The position numbers and the translations under genes were made by a program. 64,000 nucleotides of DNA, taken from the NCBI RefSeq assembly GCF_900116645.1, contig NZ_FPBO01000023.1:62001-126000 (forward strand), in the 5' to 3' direction. This DNA comes from Pseudoduganella namucuonensis. Its GTDB lineage: Bacteria > Pseudomonadota > Gammaproteobacteria > Burkholderiales > Burkholderiaceae_D. Below the pieces are notes generated by a model, which saw only the letters and a program-made list of their open reading frames with translations, was not told the origin of the DNA and did not search any database. Each line of letters starts with the position of its first letter. Position 1 is the stretch's first letter. Shown in pieces: positions 52,013 to 62,210 of this stretch.

Positions 52013-52953
52013 GACGCGTACCCCTCGTCCCGCAGCGCCGCGCCCAGGGTCATGAAATAGCGCGCCTGCTGCGACAAGTCCTTCAGCTCGGGCACCTTCT
52101 CCAGGTCCAGCAGATTGTCCAGGTCCAGCATGTCCACCGGCAGGTACAGGTTTTCGGCCAGGTAGGCGTGCAGGCTGCTGCCGCCGGTGGGCGCCAGCAC
52201 CAGCCGGGACACGGCCACGTAATGGAACTGGCGCTCGAAGTGGTCCAGCGAACGCTGCAGCTCGAGCGTGATGCGGTCGTAGTGCTGGCGCCGCTTGTCC
52301 TCGTCGTCGCCCAGCAGCTGGTTCAGCGTCACATCCATGCGGCGCGCCAGGTAGAGCTCGCCGCCGAAGCTGACGGTCAGCAGGCCGCCGTCCAGGTCGA
52401 ACGACAGCATGGCCACGCCGCGCCCCTCGGGCTCCAGCATGGCCGAGAAATTACGCTGCGCCATTTCCGGGATGTCGATGGCGGACAGCTTCACCTTGCC
52501 GCCCGCGAACAGGTTCTGGTGCGGCTCGATCACCGAGTTGCGCGCGGCCACCGCGAACACCTGGTGGTTGTGCGCCGGGCCGTTCTTCGCCACCGGCACG
52601 TCCACCACGTCCACAGTGGCGTCCGCCACGGGGAAGTCGATCATGTCCTTGAGCTTCCAGGTGACGGCGGTTTTCAGTTCCTCGGCCGGCACGTTGGGCG
52701 CCTCCACCATCATCAACTGGTACTCGCCCACGCCCAGCAGGCTGGAGCAGCGGTACTGGGCGGTTTGCATCTCCTTGCTGAGACGGGCCAGCGTCGGGCC
52801 GGCTTGGGCCTTGGCGCCCGGGTAGAACAAGGCGGCCAGCACGGCGGGCTTGGCGTCGCGGCGGCGCTGCACCACGGCGGCCAGCACGCCGTCCGCGTAC
52901 AACGCGATGGCGAGCCAGCCCTCTTTCTTTTTCGTTTTTCCCAGAAAAACCAT
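52009..52953 (-). CDS. mshI: MSHA biogenesis protein MshI (PilM-like)
   Basis: A 314-residue cytoplasmic actin-fold protein of the PilM/GspL-N class that binds the QINLF peptide of MshI2. It starts MVFLGKTKKKEGWLAIALYA and has family stretches (LLGVGEYQLMMVEAPNVPAE; VAMLSFDLDGGLLTVSFGGE) and ends LGAALRDEG. The ATG at 52953 is preferred over 52983 because the longer reading adds unlikely residues. It is the first gene of the leftward block and divergent from mshQ. Confidence 0.88.
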   Translation of the reverse strand: MVFLGKTKKKEGWLAIALYADGVLAAVVQRRRDAKPAVLAALFYPGAKAQAGPTLARLSKEMQTAQYRCSSLLGVGEYQLMMVEAPNVPAEELKTAVTWKLKDMIDFPVADATVDVVDVPVAKNGPAHNHQVFAVAARNSVIEPHQNLFAGGKVKLSAIDIPEMAQRNFSAMLEPEGRGVAMLSFDLDGGLLTVSFGGELYLARRMDVTLNQLLGDDEDKRRQHYDRITLELQRSLDHFERQFHYVAVSRLVLAPTGGSSLHAYLAENLYLPVDMLDLDNLLDLEKVPELKDLSQQARYFMTLGAALRDEGYAS

Positions 52954-53199
52954 GCACACCGTCTCGAAGATTGCGCGGCGCATGCAGAATACGCCGCAGT
53001 CGCTTGATTATATTCAAGTTTTGGCGCCGATTAGCACTCATCTTTGTCCACGACGACGAAAGCGGGCATTTTTTTTGCTGGTAGGCCACAAAATAGCGGG
53101 TTTCTCTAGCGAAAACGCACGACTGGCGGCAAACTTGACACATTCTTTACAAGCATGATCTGATGGCGCACCTCAACCGCCGCCGATCTGGACAACGCC
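52954..53199. promoter_or_regulatory. Divergent promoter region between mshI and mshQ
   Basis: This 246-base gap separates the leftward assembly block from the rightward pilin block. It is markedly A+T-richer than the genes (for example around 53065-53120), has an AGCATGATCTG stretch near 53155 and runs such as GAAAAACC near 52945. No consensus -35/-10 pair could be fixed by eye, so only the region, not the exact promoters, is annotated. Confidence 0.45.
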
Positions 53200-55740
53200 A
53201 TGAAATTGACCACGCTGCTGCCGCTGATGCTGTGCATCGCCAGCGGCGCCGCGAGCGCCGCCTCCTCGGCCACGACCTACTCGATACCGGCGGCCCTGAC
53301 CACCAGCGCGTTCAACTGCACGCTGTCGTCCGGCGTCTACAATTGCCCCAACATGTCGCTGTCGAAAGCCACCGTCCTGAACCTGACGTCGAACGTCAGC
53401 ATCAAGGTGACGGGCAACTTCGACGCCAGCAAGGAACTGACCACCACCAACAACGGCTATACGCTGGATGTCTACGCCACGGGAGCGGTGTCGCTGCAGA
53501 AGGAAGTCGATGTCAAGATGAACCTGCGCTCCGGCGGTTCCATGTCCATCGCCAAGGACGCCATCATCGACGGCAACCTGACCGTCGGCGGCAGCCTGAG
53601 CATCGCTAAGGACGGCGTGATCAACGGCGACGTCACCGTCGCGGGCGCGATGAGCGTGGCGTCCGGCACCGTCATCAACGGCAATTGCACGGTGGCGGGC
53701 GGCAGCAACTACACCTGCAAGTCGTCCAGCACCGCGCTGCACCACGTACGGCTCAGCCACAATGGCAGCGGCGTGACCTGCACCGGCTCCTACATCACCA
53801 TCAACGCCTGCAGCGACGCGGACGCCAGTGGCAGCTGCTCCACCAGTTCCACCACGGTCTCGGGCACCGCGTACGCGCGCACCGCCGCCGGCGTTTTGCT
53901 GGACAGTACCCCCTTCACCGTCACCAACGGCGCCACGCGCGTGACGCTCGACGTGACGTCGCCGCAGACGGCCGTCTTTTCGATTGGCGGCCTGTCGGTA
54001 TCGCCCACTAACTCAGCGACATGCTGGAACACCACCAGCGGCACCGCCAGCTGCAACCACACATACACCGACTCCGCGCTCATCTTCAGTGTGCCGGATC
54101 ATGTGGCGAACGTGACGCAAACCATTGAAGTCAGCGCGGTGCGCAAGTCGGACAACGGCCTCTTCTGCGCGCCGGGCTTCGAGGACGTGACGCGCGCCGT
54201 CACCTTCAGCTGCTCCTACGGCAACCCCACCACCGGCACGCGCGCGCCCAGGATCAACGGACAAGCGCTCAACAGCGCCAACAGCCCCACGCAGTCGTGC
54301 GACGCCGGCGGCCGCGCCGTCAACCTGGCGTTCGACGAGACCGGTGTCGCCAGCACCACGGTGCAGTATTCGGACGCCGGCAGGGTGACCTTATCTGCCA
54401 GCTACCCGACGGCCAATATGACCGGCAGCGCCTCCTTCATCGCCGCGCCGTCCAGTTTCGCGGTGGCCGTGACGACGGCGGCGCCCATCAAGGCCGGTGC
54501 ATCGTTCGGCGCGACCGTCACCGCGCAACACTTTGTCGCCAGCCCGTCTGACGGCACCACGACCACCACGACCCCGAACTTCGGCCGCGAATCGACGCCG
54601 GAAACGGTCACCCTGACCTTCACCCAGTGCTCGCCGGTGATCGGCTCGCAGGACGCGTACGCGGGCGTGTTCAGCGGCACGCTGGGCAGTTTCAGCAACG
54701 CGGCGGCCAGCGCGACCAATCTCCAGTTCTCGGAAGTGGGCAATGGCAACGTAACCGCCACGCTGAGCGACAACAACTATCTGGGCTCCGGCATCAACGT
54801 CACCGGCACCACCGGGACCGGCGCAGGCAATCCGTGCACGGGCGTGGGCCCGTTCATTCCGTCCTATTTCGAGACGGCGATCACGCCGATGCAGGTCTAC
54901 ACCTATTCCGGGCAGCCGATCTCCAGCGTCACCGTCGTGCCCCGCAACGCCAGCGGCGCGATCACCAACAACTTCAACGGCACAACCGGCTATTCGAAGG
55001 ACGTGACACTGAGCCCCTATTATATTGACGCCACCAACACGCTGGTCGCCGCCCCCGCTTCCATCGGCGCGTTGAGCGGCGCGACCGTCGCCGCCTCCGC
55101 ATTCAAACCTGTGACAGGGGCGAGCGCGACGCCCACCTTCACCTTTGCCGCACCGGCCTCGGCCACCGCGACCAAGCCCATACCGCGCGCTATCACTTTG
55201 CGGGCCGAGAACACGACCATAGGTGTCAGCTCGTTGGGCCAAACGGAGGCTGCGGCCAACATCCGTTTTGGGCGACTTAAGGTGTACAACGCAGTCGGCA
55301 GCGGAAAGCAAAGTCTGCAAGTGCCTGTGCAAGCGGAATACTGGAGCGGCAAATCGTGGCTGATCAACACTGACGACAGCAAGACGCTGATCCCCACAGC
55401 CTCCGTGGCGCTGAACCGCTCCAGCGGCCTGGTTGGCAGCAGTGTGTCGGCGCCGCTCACGCTGTCGGGCGGCAAGGGCTACTTGACGCTGACGACGCCC
55501 ACTTCCGGCAAGGGCTACATTGACATGGCCCTGAATCTGGGCTCCACGGCGGCGGACCAGTCCTGCCTCGCTACGCACCCAGCTACGACCGGCGCCGCCA
55601 TCCCCTGGCTGCGCTCGCTTAACGGCAGCTTGAACAGCTGCTCGCAGACATTCGACCGGGACCCGTCGTCACGCGCGACCTTTGGCGTGTATTCGCCGGA
55701 GACGCAGGCGGTCGTCCACGTACGGGAGTCCTTCAATTGA
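53200..55740 (+). CDS. mshQ: MshQ-like adhesin (DUF6701) of the MSHA locus
   Basis: A large 846-residue secreted protein in the MshQ position. It has a signal peptide (LLPLMLCIASGAASA), a cysteine-rich N-terminal region, three exact 18-residue repeats at 113-166 (bactofilin-like beta-helix), a middle of repeated Thr/Ser-rich strands, and a C-terminal DUF6701-type region (SLGQTEAAANIRFGRLKVYN; PVQAEYWSGKSWLINTDDSK). MshQ proteins are thought to be surface or tip adhesins of the MSHA pilus. It overlaps mshC by TTGA. Unusually, it is first, not last, in the pilin block. Confidence 0.88.
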   Translation: MKLTTLLPLMLCIASGAASAASSATTYSIPAALTTSAFNCTLSSGVYNCPNMSLSKATVLNLTSNVSIKVTGNFDASKELTTTNNGYTLDVYATGAVSLQKEVDVKMNLRSGGSMSIAKDAIIDGNLTVGGSLSIAKDGVINGDVTVAGAMSVASGTVINGNCTVAGGSNYTCKSSSTALHHVRLSHNGSGVTCTGSYITINACSDADASGSCSTSSTTVSGTAYARTAAGVLLDSTPFTVTNGATRVTLDVTSPQTAVFSIGGLSVSPTNSATCWNTTSGTASCNHTYTDSALIFSVPDHVANVTQTIEVSAVRKSDNGLFCAPGFEDVTRAVTFSCSYGNPTTGTRAPRINGQALNSANSPTQSCDAGGRAVNLAFDETGVASTTVQYSDAGRVTLSASYPTANMTGSASFIAAPSSFAVAVTTAAPIKAGASFGATVTAQHFVASPSDGTTTTTTPNFGRESTPETVTLTFTQCSPVIGSQDAYAGVFSGTLGSFSNAAASATNLQFSEVGNGNVTATLSDNNYLGSGINVTGTTGTGAGNPCTGVGPFIPSYFETAITPMQVYTYSGQPISSVTVVPRNASGAITNNFNGTTGYSKDVTLSPYYIDATNTLVAAPASIGALSGATVAASAFKPVTGASATPTFTFAAPASATATKPIPRAITLRAENTTIGVSSLGQTEAAANIRFGRLKVYNAVGSGKQSLQVPVQAEYWSGKSWLINTDDSKTLIPTASVALNRSSGLVGSSVSAPLTLSGGKGYLTLTTPTSGKGYIDMALNLGSTAADQSCLATHPATTGAAIPWLRSLNGSLNSCSQTFDRDPSSRATFGVYSPETQAVVHVRESFN
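53536..53697 (+). repeat. Three 54-base units in mshQ encoding 18-residue beta-helix repeats
   Basis: Residues 113-130, 131-148 and 149-166 read G-S-M-S-I-A-K-D, G-S-L-S-I-A-K-D, G-A-M-S-V-A-S-G with following IDGNLTVG, INGDVTVA and INGNCTVA. The exact 18-residue period and the alternation of Ile/Val with Gly/Asn fit a right-handed beta-helix as in bactofilins, with one helical turn per unit. The repeat is seen directly in the sequence; the fold is inferred. Confidence 0.7.
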
Positions 55741-56201
55741 GTCTCCGCCAGCAGGGCTTCACGATTGTCGAGCTGATCACCGTCATGGTTGTCATCGGCA
55801 TCCTGTCCGCCGTGGCCATCCCCATGATGACCGGGAACTCCATGGCAGGTCCCGCTTTCCGCAATGAGCTAGCCAGCACCTTGCGCTACGCGCAGAAGAC
55901 CGCCGTGAGCCACCGGAGGCTGGTCTGCGCGACGGTCAGCGCCACAACGGTGACCCTAAGTATTGCCTCTGCCGCCGGTTCCACCGTGTGCAACACCACG
56001 CTGGCCAGCCCGGACGGCAACAGCGTGACCAGCAAGGATTCCGCCGTGACCGCCAGCGGTGCGCTCGTCGGCATCCTGTATTTCCAGCCGGTCGGAACCA
56101 TCACCACCAATAACGCGGGCACTGTAACGGCGGCCGGAACCATCAGCGTCACAGGGCAGGCCGGCATCGCGATACAGGGAGCGACCGGCTATGTGGAATA
56201 A
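55737..56201 (+). CDS. mshC: Type IV minor prepilin MshC
   Basis: The 154-residue product has a type III signal: short leader, then GFTIVELITVMVVIGILSAV with the conserved Glu5, followed by a GspH-like body (FRNELASTLRYAQKTAVSHR). The start is a TTG overlapping the mshQ stop (TTGA). Two cysteines (RLVCATVS, STVCNTT) could pair. Prepilin peptidase is not in the window. It overlaps mshD by 11 bases. Confidence 0.85.
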   Translation: MSLRQQGFTIVELITVMVVIGILSAVAIPMMTGNSMAGPAFRNELASTLRYAQKTAVSHRRLVCATVSATTVTLSIASAAGSTVCNTTLASPDGNSVTSKDSAVTASGALVGILYFQPVGTITTNNAGTVTAAGTISVTGQAGIAIQGATGYVE

Positions 56202-56658
56202 GCGCCGTCAGCAAGGGGTAACACTGGTCGAACTGATCATCGCCATGGTCATCATCGGCATCAGCGTGGCCGGCGTGGTGCAGGTGTTCAACCTGAACAC
56301 GGTGGCCAGCGCCGATCCGATGATCACCAAGCAAATGCGCGCCGTGGCGGAGAGCCTGATGGAGGAAATTCAGCACCAGCAGTTCGATGCGCAGGCCAAC
56401 ACCGGCGCCGCCGCCGGCTGTGCGCGGGACACCTTTAACGACGTGAGGGACTACCATGGCTATACTCAGGCGAATGTTTGCGACATTGGTGGCGTCAGCC
56501 TGGGCCTGAGCGGCATGGGAGTCAGCGTGACAGTCACCAACGCGGCCACATCACTGTTCCCGGGCGTACCAGCCGGATCGGCATTGCAAATCCAGATCAC
56601 CGTCACGCAAGGGACGCAATCGTTCAAGCTGCTCGGCTGGCGCACGGACTTCGGCTAA
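56191..56658 (+). CDS. mshD: Type IV minor prepilin MshD
   Basis: A 155-residue prepilin with a short positive leader (MWNKRRQQG) and cleavage before VTLVELIIAMVIIGISVAGV. The body has MEEIQHQQFDAQANTGAAAG and a pair of cysteines (GCARD, NVCDI). The order mshC-mshD-mshO-mshP is that of other MSHA loci. It precedes mshO by 9 bases. Confidence 0.85.
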   Translation: MWNKRRQQGVTLVELIIAMVIIGISVAGVVQVFNLNTVASADPMITKQMRAVAESLMEEIQHQQFDAQANTGAAAGCARDTFNDVRDYHGYTQANVCDIGGVSLGLSGMGVSVTVTNAATSLFPGVPAGSALQIQITVTQGTQSFKLLGWRTDFG

Positions 56659-56667
56659 AAACAGGTC

Positions 56668-57543
56668 ATGGCCATGAAAAAAACCTCCGGCTTCACCTTG
56701 GTTGAATTGATCGTTGTAATGGTCATCGTCGGCATTCTGGCAGGCACGATGGCGATCTTCTTCGTCCCTGCGGTGCAGAACTACGCGGCCGTTGGCCGCC
56801 GCGCCGTGCTGACCGACATGGCCGACGGCGTGATGCGCACCATGAGCCGCGATATCCGCTCCGCAGTGCCCAACTCGATCCGGCAACCTAACAACTCCTG
56901 CTTTGAACTGGTGCCCACATCCGCCGGCGGACGCTTCCGTAGTGGGCCGGACACTGTATGGGACGCGGGCACTCCCGCCAACCCCACCATGCCGGTCAAC
57001 ACAGCCACCACCACCGCAGTGTTCGATGTGATTACGCTAATATCCCCAGCTCCCGCCGCAGGAGACTGGATCGTGGTGGACAATCAGAACACGGACGACG
57101 TTTACAACGGCGTGAACAGGGCGGCAGTCCAAGGCGTCGGCTTTGCACCCGGAGCCACTGGGGCACACCGTATAACACTTGCTACCCCGTTCCAGTTCCC
57201 GCCCGGACAAGCCAGTGCCCGTTTCGTCGTGGTGCGCAACGCGCAGCAGGCGGTGTTCCATGTGTGCTCGAATCCGGGGATTAGCACCGATGGACAGAAC
57301 AATGGCACTGGCACCCTGTACCGGTTCAGCCCATATCCTTTTAGCGGCAGCGCGGCCACGTGTCCAACGCCTGCCGCCAGCACTCCGGTGTTGGCGACGC
57401 ACGTCGAAAGTTGCACCATTACCTATAATCCCACGCCCGGCGCGGCACAGGCCAGCGGCTATGTACAAATCGACCTCAAGCTCACGGATCGCGGCGAGTC
57501 CGTGCGGATTCAGTTCGGCACCCACACAGACAATGTCCCATGA
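56668..57543 (+). CDS. mshO: Type IV minor prepilin MshO
   Basis: A 291-residue, long minor pilin. The leader KKTSG is followed by FTLVELIVVMVIVGILAGTM. The body has DMADGVMRTMSRDIRSAVPN, a conserved MshO region (LVVVDNQ-type WIVVDNQNTDDVYNG), and VTFSY-like CTITYNPTPGA near the C-terminus. It likely sits at the pilus tip complex with MshC, MshD and MshP. It overlaps mshP by 4 bases. Confidence 0.85.
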   Translation: MAMKKTSGFTLVELIVVMVIVGILAGTMAIFFVPAVQNYAAVGRRAVLTDMADGVMRTMSRDIRSAVPNSIRQPNNSCFELVPTSAGGRFRSGPDTVWDAGTPANPTMPVNTATTTAVFDVITLISPAPAAGDWIVVDNQNTDDVYNGVNRAAVQGVGFAPGATGAHRITLATPFQFPPGQASARFVVVRNAQQAVFHVCSNPGISTDGQNNGTGTLYRFSPYPFSGSAATCPTPAASTPVLATHVESCTITYNPTPGAAQASGYVQIDLKLTDRGESVRIQFGTHTDNVP

Positions 57544-58001
57544 CTAAGCGTCCACAGCGCCAAGCAGGCTTCGCCTATATCGCCGCCGTGTTGATACTCG
57601 TGGCCCTGAGTACGCTGGCCATCACCGTGACCCGGCTCAGCACGACGCAGCAAACCACAGCGGCGCAGGACGCGCTGCAGGGCTTCGCGCTACAAACGGC
57701 GCGTGCGGGAACGGAGTGGGGACTCTATCAGGCGTTGAAGAACAGTAGCTGTGTCGCTTCACAGACGCTGGATTACCGCTCGGTGAATGGGTTTTCGGTG
57801 ACGGTAACTTGCACCCGGCTGCCCTTCAACGAGGGAGAGCTGGCAATGAACACGCCGAACGCGAAGTCGCTTTACACGATCAGCGCCATCGCATGCAATG
57901 CAGCGGTGTGCCCAAACAATGCGCTGGTGGGGAATACGGACTACGTGGAACGAAGAAGGGTCGCCACAGCTTGCACTACGGCCCTCTTGGCGCCCTGCTA
58001 A
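57540..58001 (+). CDS. mshP: MSHA biogenesis protein MshP
   Basis: The 153-residue product has an N-terminal hydrophobic helix (GFAYIAAVLILVALSTLAIT) like PilX/MshP, without the Glu5 of true pilins. The body includes QGFALQTARAGTEWGLYQAL, a common MshP helix. The last 17 codons (from about 57950) are encoded by the first copy of a duplicated hairpin sequence, so the natural C-terminus may once have been different. The gene abuts mshO (ATGA) and ends the rightward block. Confidence 0.82.
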   Translation: MTKRPQRQAGFAYIAAVLILVALSTLAITVTRLSTTQQTTAAQDALQGFALQTARAGTEWGLYQALKNSSCVASQTLDYRSVNGFSVTVTCTRLPFNEGELAMNTPNAKSLYTISAIACNAAVCPNNALVGNTDYVERRRVATACTTALLAPC

Positions 58002-58052
58002 CCTACGATACAAAAGAAGAAGGGTCCCCACAGCTTTCACTACGGCGACCCT
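57952..58052. repeat. Imperfect direct repeat spanning the mshP 3' end
   Basis: Copy 1 (57952-57985) and copy 2 (58016-58052) share GAAGAAGGGTC, CCACAGCTT and CACTACGGC with only two substitutions and a 2-base insertion, 64 bases apart. Copy 1 is within the mshP coding region and provides its last codons; copy 2 is intergenic. Each copy can fold (AGGGTC pairs with GACCCT in copy 2). Confidence 0.75.
58016..58052 (-). terminator. Terminator-like hairpin downstream of mshA
   Basis: On the minus strand AGGGTCGCC pairs with GGGGACCCT with one mismatch and a 14-base loop, followed by TTCTTCTTTT. It is 38 bases downstream of the mshA stop codon, so it may terminate the mshE-G-F-A transcript. Its twin in mshP lacks so good a T-run. 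Confidence 0.6.
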
Positions 58053-58089
58053 AAGGGCTTGCTCAAACTAATTCTTGCCACAGAATAGC

Positions 58090-58527
58090 TTAATCACATT
58101 CCGTCATGGCGGGCAAGGCTCCGACAACACCGGTCGCTTCGGTGTAGGTGAATTTGCAGCCAGTATGGCTGGAATCAGTAGCAACCTCGCCAGCAGTAGC
58201 CGTTACATAGTCATTCAAACTTGCTGCAATGATAATTCCTGCATTGGTGGGAAATCCCGTGGTAGTCATGACCACACCATCATAAGTCTGCGCGGTACTT
58301 GGCGATCCAGCCACCAACCAACGGCCATGGAACAAAGCAGCCGCCGAAGCGACAGCACCATGAGCACCCTTCAACTTCGCGTAACGCGCATCCGCGCCCA
58401 AATCCGCAAACTTCGGCAAAGCGGTAGCCGCCAGGATGCCCAGGATTACGATTACGACGATCAGTTCGATAAGGGTAAAGCCAGCTTGAGCACCACGACG
58501 CAGCGAACCCACTTGTTTAATTTGCAT
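58090..58527 (-). CDS. mshA: Major MSHA pilin MshA
   Basis: The 145-residue product is the probable main subunit of the pilus. The leader MQIKQVGSLRRGAQAG is followed by FTLIELIVVIVILGILAATA with Glu5, then LPKFADLGADARYAKLKGAH, a typical MshA start. Two cysteines (HTGCKFTYTE, MTECD) flank the C-terminal loop. The ATG at 58527 has GGAG upstream. It is the last gene of the mshE-G-F/B-A block, 79 bases after the previous gene, and may have its own promoter. Confidence 0.9.
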   Translation of the reverse strand: MQIKQVGSLRRGAQAGFTLIELIVVIVILGILAATALPKFADLGADARYAKLKGAHGAVASAAALFHGRWLVAGSPSTAQTYDGVVMTTTGFPTNAGIIIAASLNDYVTATAGEVATDSSHTGCKFTYTEATGVVGALPAMTECD

Positions 58528-58606
58528 GTAAAACTCCAAAGAAATCAGAAAAGAGAAAATGTGACGATTTGTCGCTAGCTATTCGCTAGTATGTTTAACG
58601 ACAGTA

Positions 58607-59140
58607 TCACTCGTCAACTTGAATCAGTGTTACGCCGTCAACAACTTCCGGCGTTTCTGTTAGCTTGGCGGGTTTTGTGGGCAAGCGAACGAATTTTACT
58701 CTGAAAACCCGACGTTCAAATGAGTCCCCAAGAAAACTTTTTTTACTGCTGAACACATAGACAAGTTTAAGTTGAGGCCGGTCAAAATACCAGTTTCCCG
58801 GCGGGATTCCCTGAGCCGAGGAATTGTTAAATTCACCACGGTAGTTTTCCGGAATACGTTGGAGTAACAAAATTGGGTTTTGGTTCGCCAAAACCAAAGG
58901 ATTCAGCTTCTTCCCCTGTACCTGAGCCTCATATATCTTGCTGTTGAGCGCGGCTTGCATGTTCGCCACCAGCTTTTGAACCCCTGCGCGCTCCGCTTCC
59001 CCTTGGTAGAACGATAGGCGTTCCAGCAATAGTCCTGTCAGGATGCCAAAAATGATGGCCACCACAGCCAGCTCATACATGCTGAAGCCTCGCGCACGCG
59101 TCCGTTGGCTCGGCACAACAGATAGTGAGGCACTTTTCAT
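58607..59140 (-). CDS. MSHA pilin-like protein (MshF or MshB position)
   Basis: A 177-residue pilin-like protein between mshG and mshA, the slot that holds mshF and mshB in Vibrio. The leader is long (about 19 residues, PSQRTRARG) and is followed by FSMYELAVVAIIFGILTGLL, which keeps the pilin Glu5. The body has GEAERAGVQKLVANMQAALN and a C-terminal charged part. Only one gene is present here where Vibrio has two, so MshF or MshB cannot be chosen. The ATG at 59140 overlaps the mshG stop (TGATG). The DNA is A+T-richer than mshE/mshG. Confidence 0.75.
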   Translation of the reverse strand: MKSASLSVVPSQRTRARGFSMYELAVVAIIFGILTGLLLERLSFYQGEAERAGVQKLVANMQAALNSKIYEAQVQGKKLNPLVLANQNPILLLQRIPENYRGEFNNSSAQGIPPGNWYFDRPQLKLVYVFSSKKSFLGDSFERRVFRVKFVRLPTKPAKLTETPEVVDGVTLIQVDE

Positions 59141-60369
59141 CAATGCATTGCCGCTTTACCCAGATCCCAGATAGGCAGGAAGATGCCAAGTGCCAGAACG
59201 AGCACCATGGCTCCCAAAAAGGTGATCATGATCGGCTCGATCTGCGATGACAATGTCTTAAGCTCATAGTCCACTTCGCGTTCGTACATCGCCGCGATCT
59301 CGTCCATCAGATCGTCCAACGAGCCTGACTCTTCGCCGATGGCGATCATTTGCAGAACGATCGGGGTAAAGATTTTGGCCACAATAGCCGTACGCAAGAT
59401 GCTATCTCCGCGCTCCACACTATCCCGCATCTGTTCAATTTGAGCACTCAGGTAGGAGTTGTCGGCAGTCTGCGATACCACCGTCAAGGCCTGCACGATG
59501 GGCACGCCGCTGCGGCTCGACAGCGCAAAGCTGCGGGCGAAGCGCGCCATGGTCGCCTTGTGGATAATCTTGCCAGCGATGGGGAACTTGAGCTTGTAGC
59601 GGTCCCATTTCAATAGTCCCGCCTTTGTATTGGTCCAGGCGCGGAAACTGAAGTATCCACCTATTGCTCCAACAATCAGCGCCGGCCAGTACTCGACGGT
59701 GAACTTGGAGCTGGCGATCAGTATCCGCGTCATCAACGGTAGTTCGGCTTTGAAGCTCTCGAACACCTTCACAAACTGCGGAATGACGAACACATTCACC
59801 ACCACCATCGCCAACACCATCGCGATGATCACGAAGGTCGGATACCGCGTGGCGCTTTTGACACGCTGCTTCATCTCCCGGTCGAACTCCAGGTGATCGA
59901 ACAACCTCAGCATCACCTCATCCAGCTTACCCGTCATCTCCCCCACCCTCACCATGGACAGGTAGAAGTTGTTGAACACGGTGGGATGCTTGTGCATGGC
60001 GGCCGACAGCTCGCGGCCCGAGTCCAGCGACTCCCTCAAATCCTTGATCACCCGCCCGAAGGACTTGCTGATGGCCGATTCCTGCAACCCCGCCAGCCCC
60101 TTCATGATCGGCACGCCGGACTTGAGCAAGGTATACAACTGCCGGCTGAACAGCTGCACGTCCATCGACGTGACCTTCTTCTCGCTGAACCGGGTCCACC
60201 AGTCCTCGCCGTCCTTGGCCGCTGCGGCTTGGCGCGTCTGCGTAATCTCCACCGGCGTGACGCCGGAGCCGAACAGCTGGTCGGCCACCGCGTTGCTGTC
60301 GGCCCCCTCCAGCACGCCCTGCATCAGTTCGCCGCGCGCGTTGCGGCCCTTGTAGGCGAAATGCGGCAC
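59140..60369 (-). CDS. mshG: MSHA inner-membrane platform protein MshG (PilC/GspF)
   Basis: A 409-residue integral-membrane platform protein that anchors the ATPase MshE. Two GspF repeats are visible (FSRQLYTLLKSGVPIMKGLA; FARSFALSSRSGVPIVQALT), with membrane helices such as FVIIAMVLAMVVVNVFVIPQ and ITFLGAMVLVLALGIFLP. The start is a GTG at 60369, one base after the mshE stop, so translation is coupled. Confidence 0.95.
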   Translation of the reverse strand: MPHFAYKGRNARGELMQGVLEGADSNAVADQLFGSGVTPVEITQTRQAAAAKDGEDWWTRFSEKKVTSMDVQLFSRQLYTLLKSGVPIMKGLAGLQESAISKSFGRVIKDLRESLDSGRELSAAMHKHPTVFNNFYLSMVRVGEMTGKLDEVMLRLFDHLEFDREMKQRVKSATRYPTFVIIAMVLAMVVVNVFVIPQFVKVFESFKAELPLMTRILIASSKFTVEYWPALIVGAIGGYFSFRAWTNTKAGLLKWDRYKLKFPIAGKIIHKATMARFARSFALSSRSGVPIVQALTVVSQTADNSYLSAQIEQMRDSVERGDSILRTAIVAKIFTPIVLQMIAIGEESGSLDDLMDEIAAMYEREVDYELKTLSSQIEPIMITFLGAMVLVLALGIFLPIWDLGKAAMH

Positions 60370-60370
60370 G

Positions 60371-62074
<1,704 letters not shown>

Positions 62075-62210
62075 ACACTACTCCAAACGTTACACAATGG
62101 TCGCGGCCATTTTATTCCAGAAAGTCCCTTTCTCCGAATATATGTATAGGCCACTGGCGAAAGCAGTCCGATATTTGCTACAGTAGCGCGTCCCCACCCT
62201 GCCCCAGCAC

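Noticed and set aside
57952..58052. Integron attC-like or CRISPR-like repeat
   Set aside because: Only two imperfect copies with no attC core sites (RYYYAAC/GTTRRRY), no integrase and no spacer regularity.
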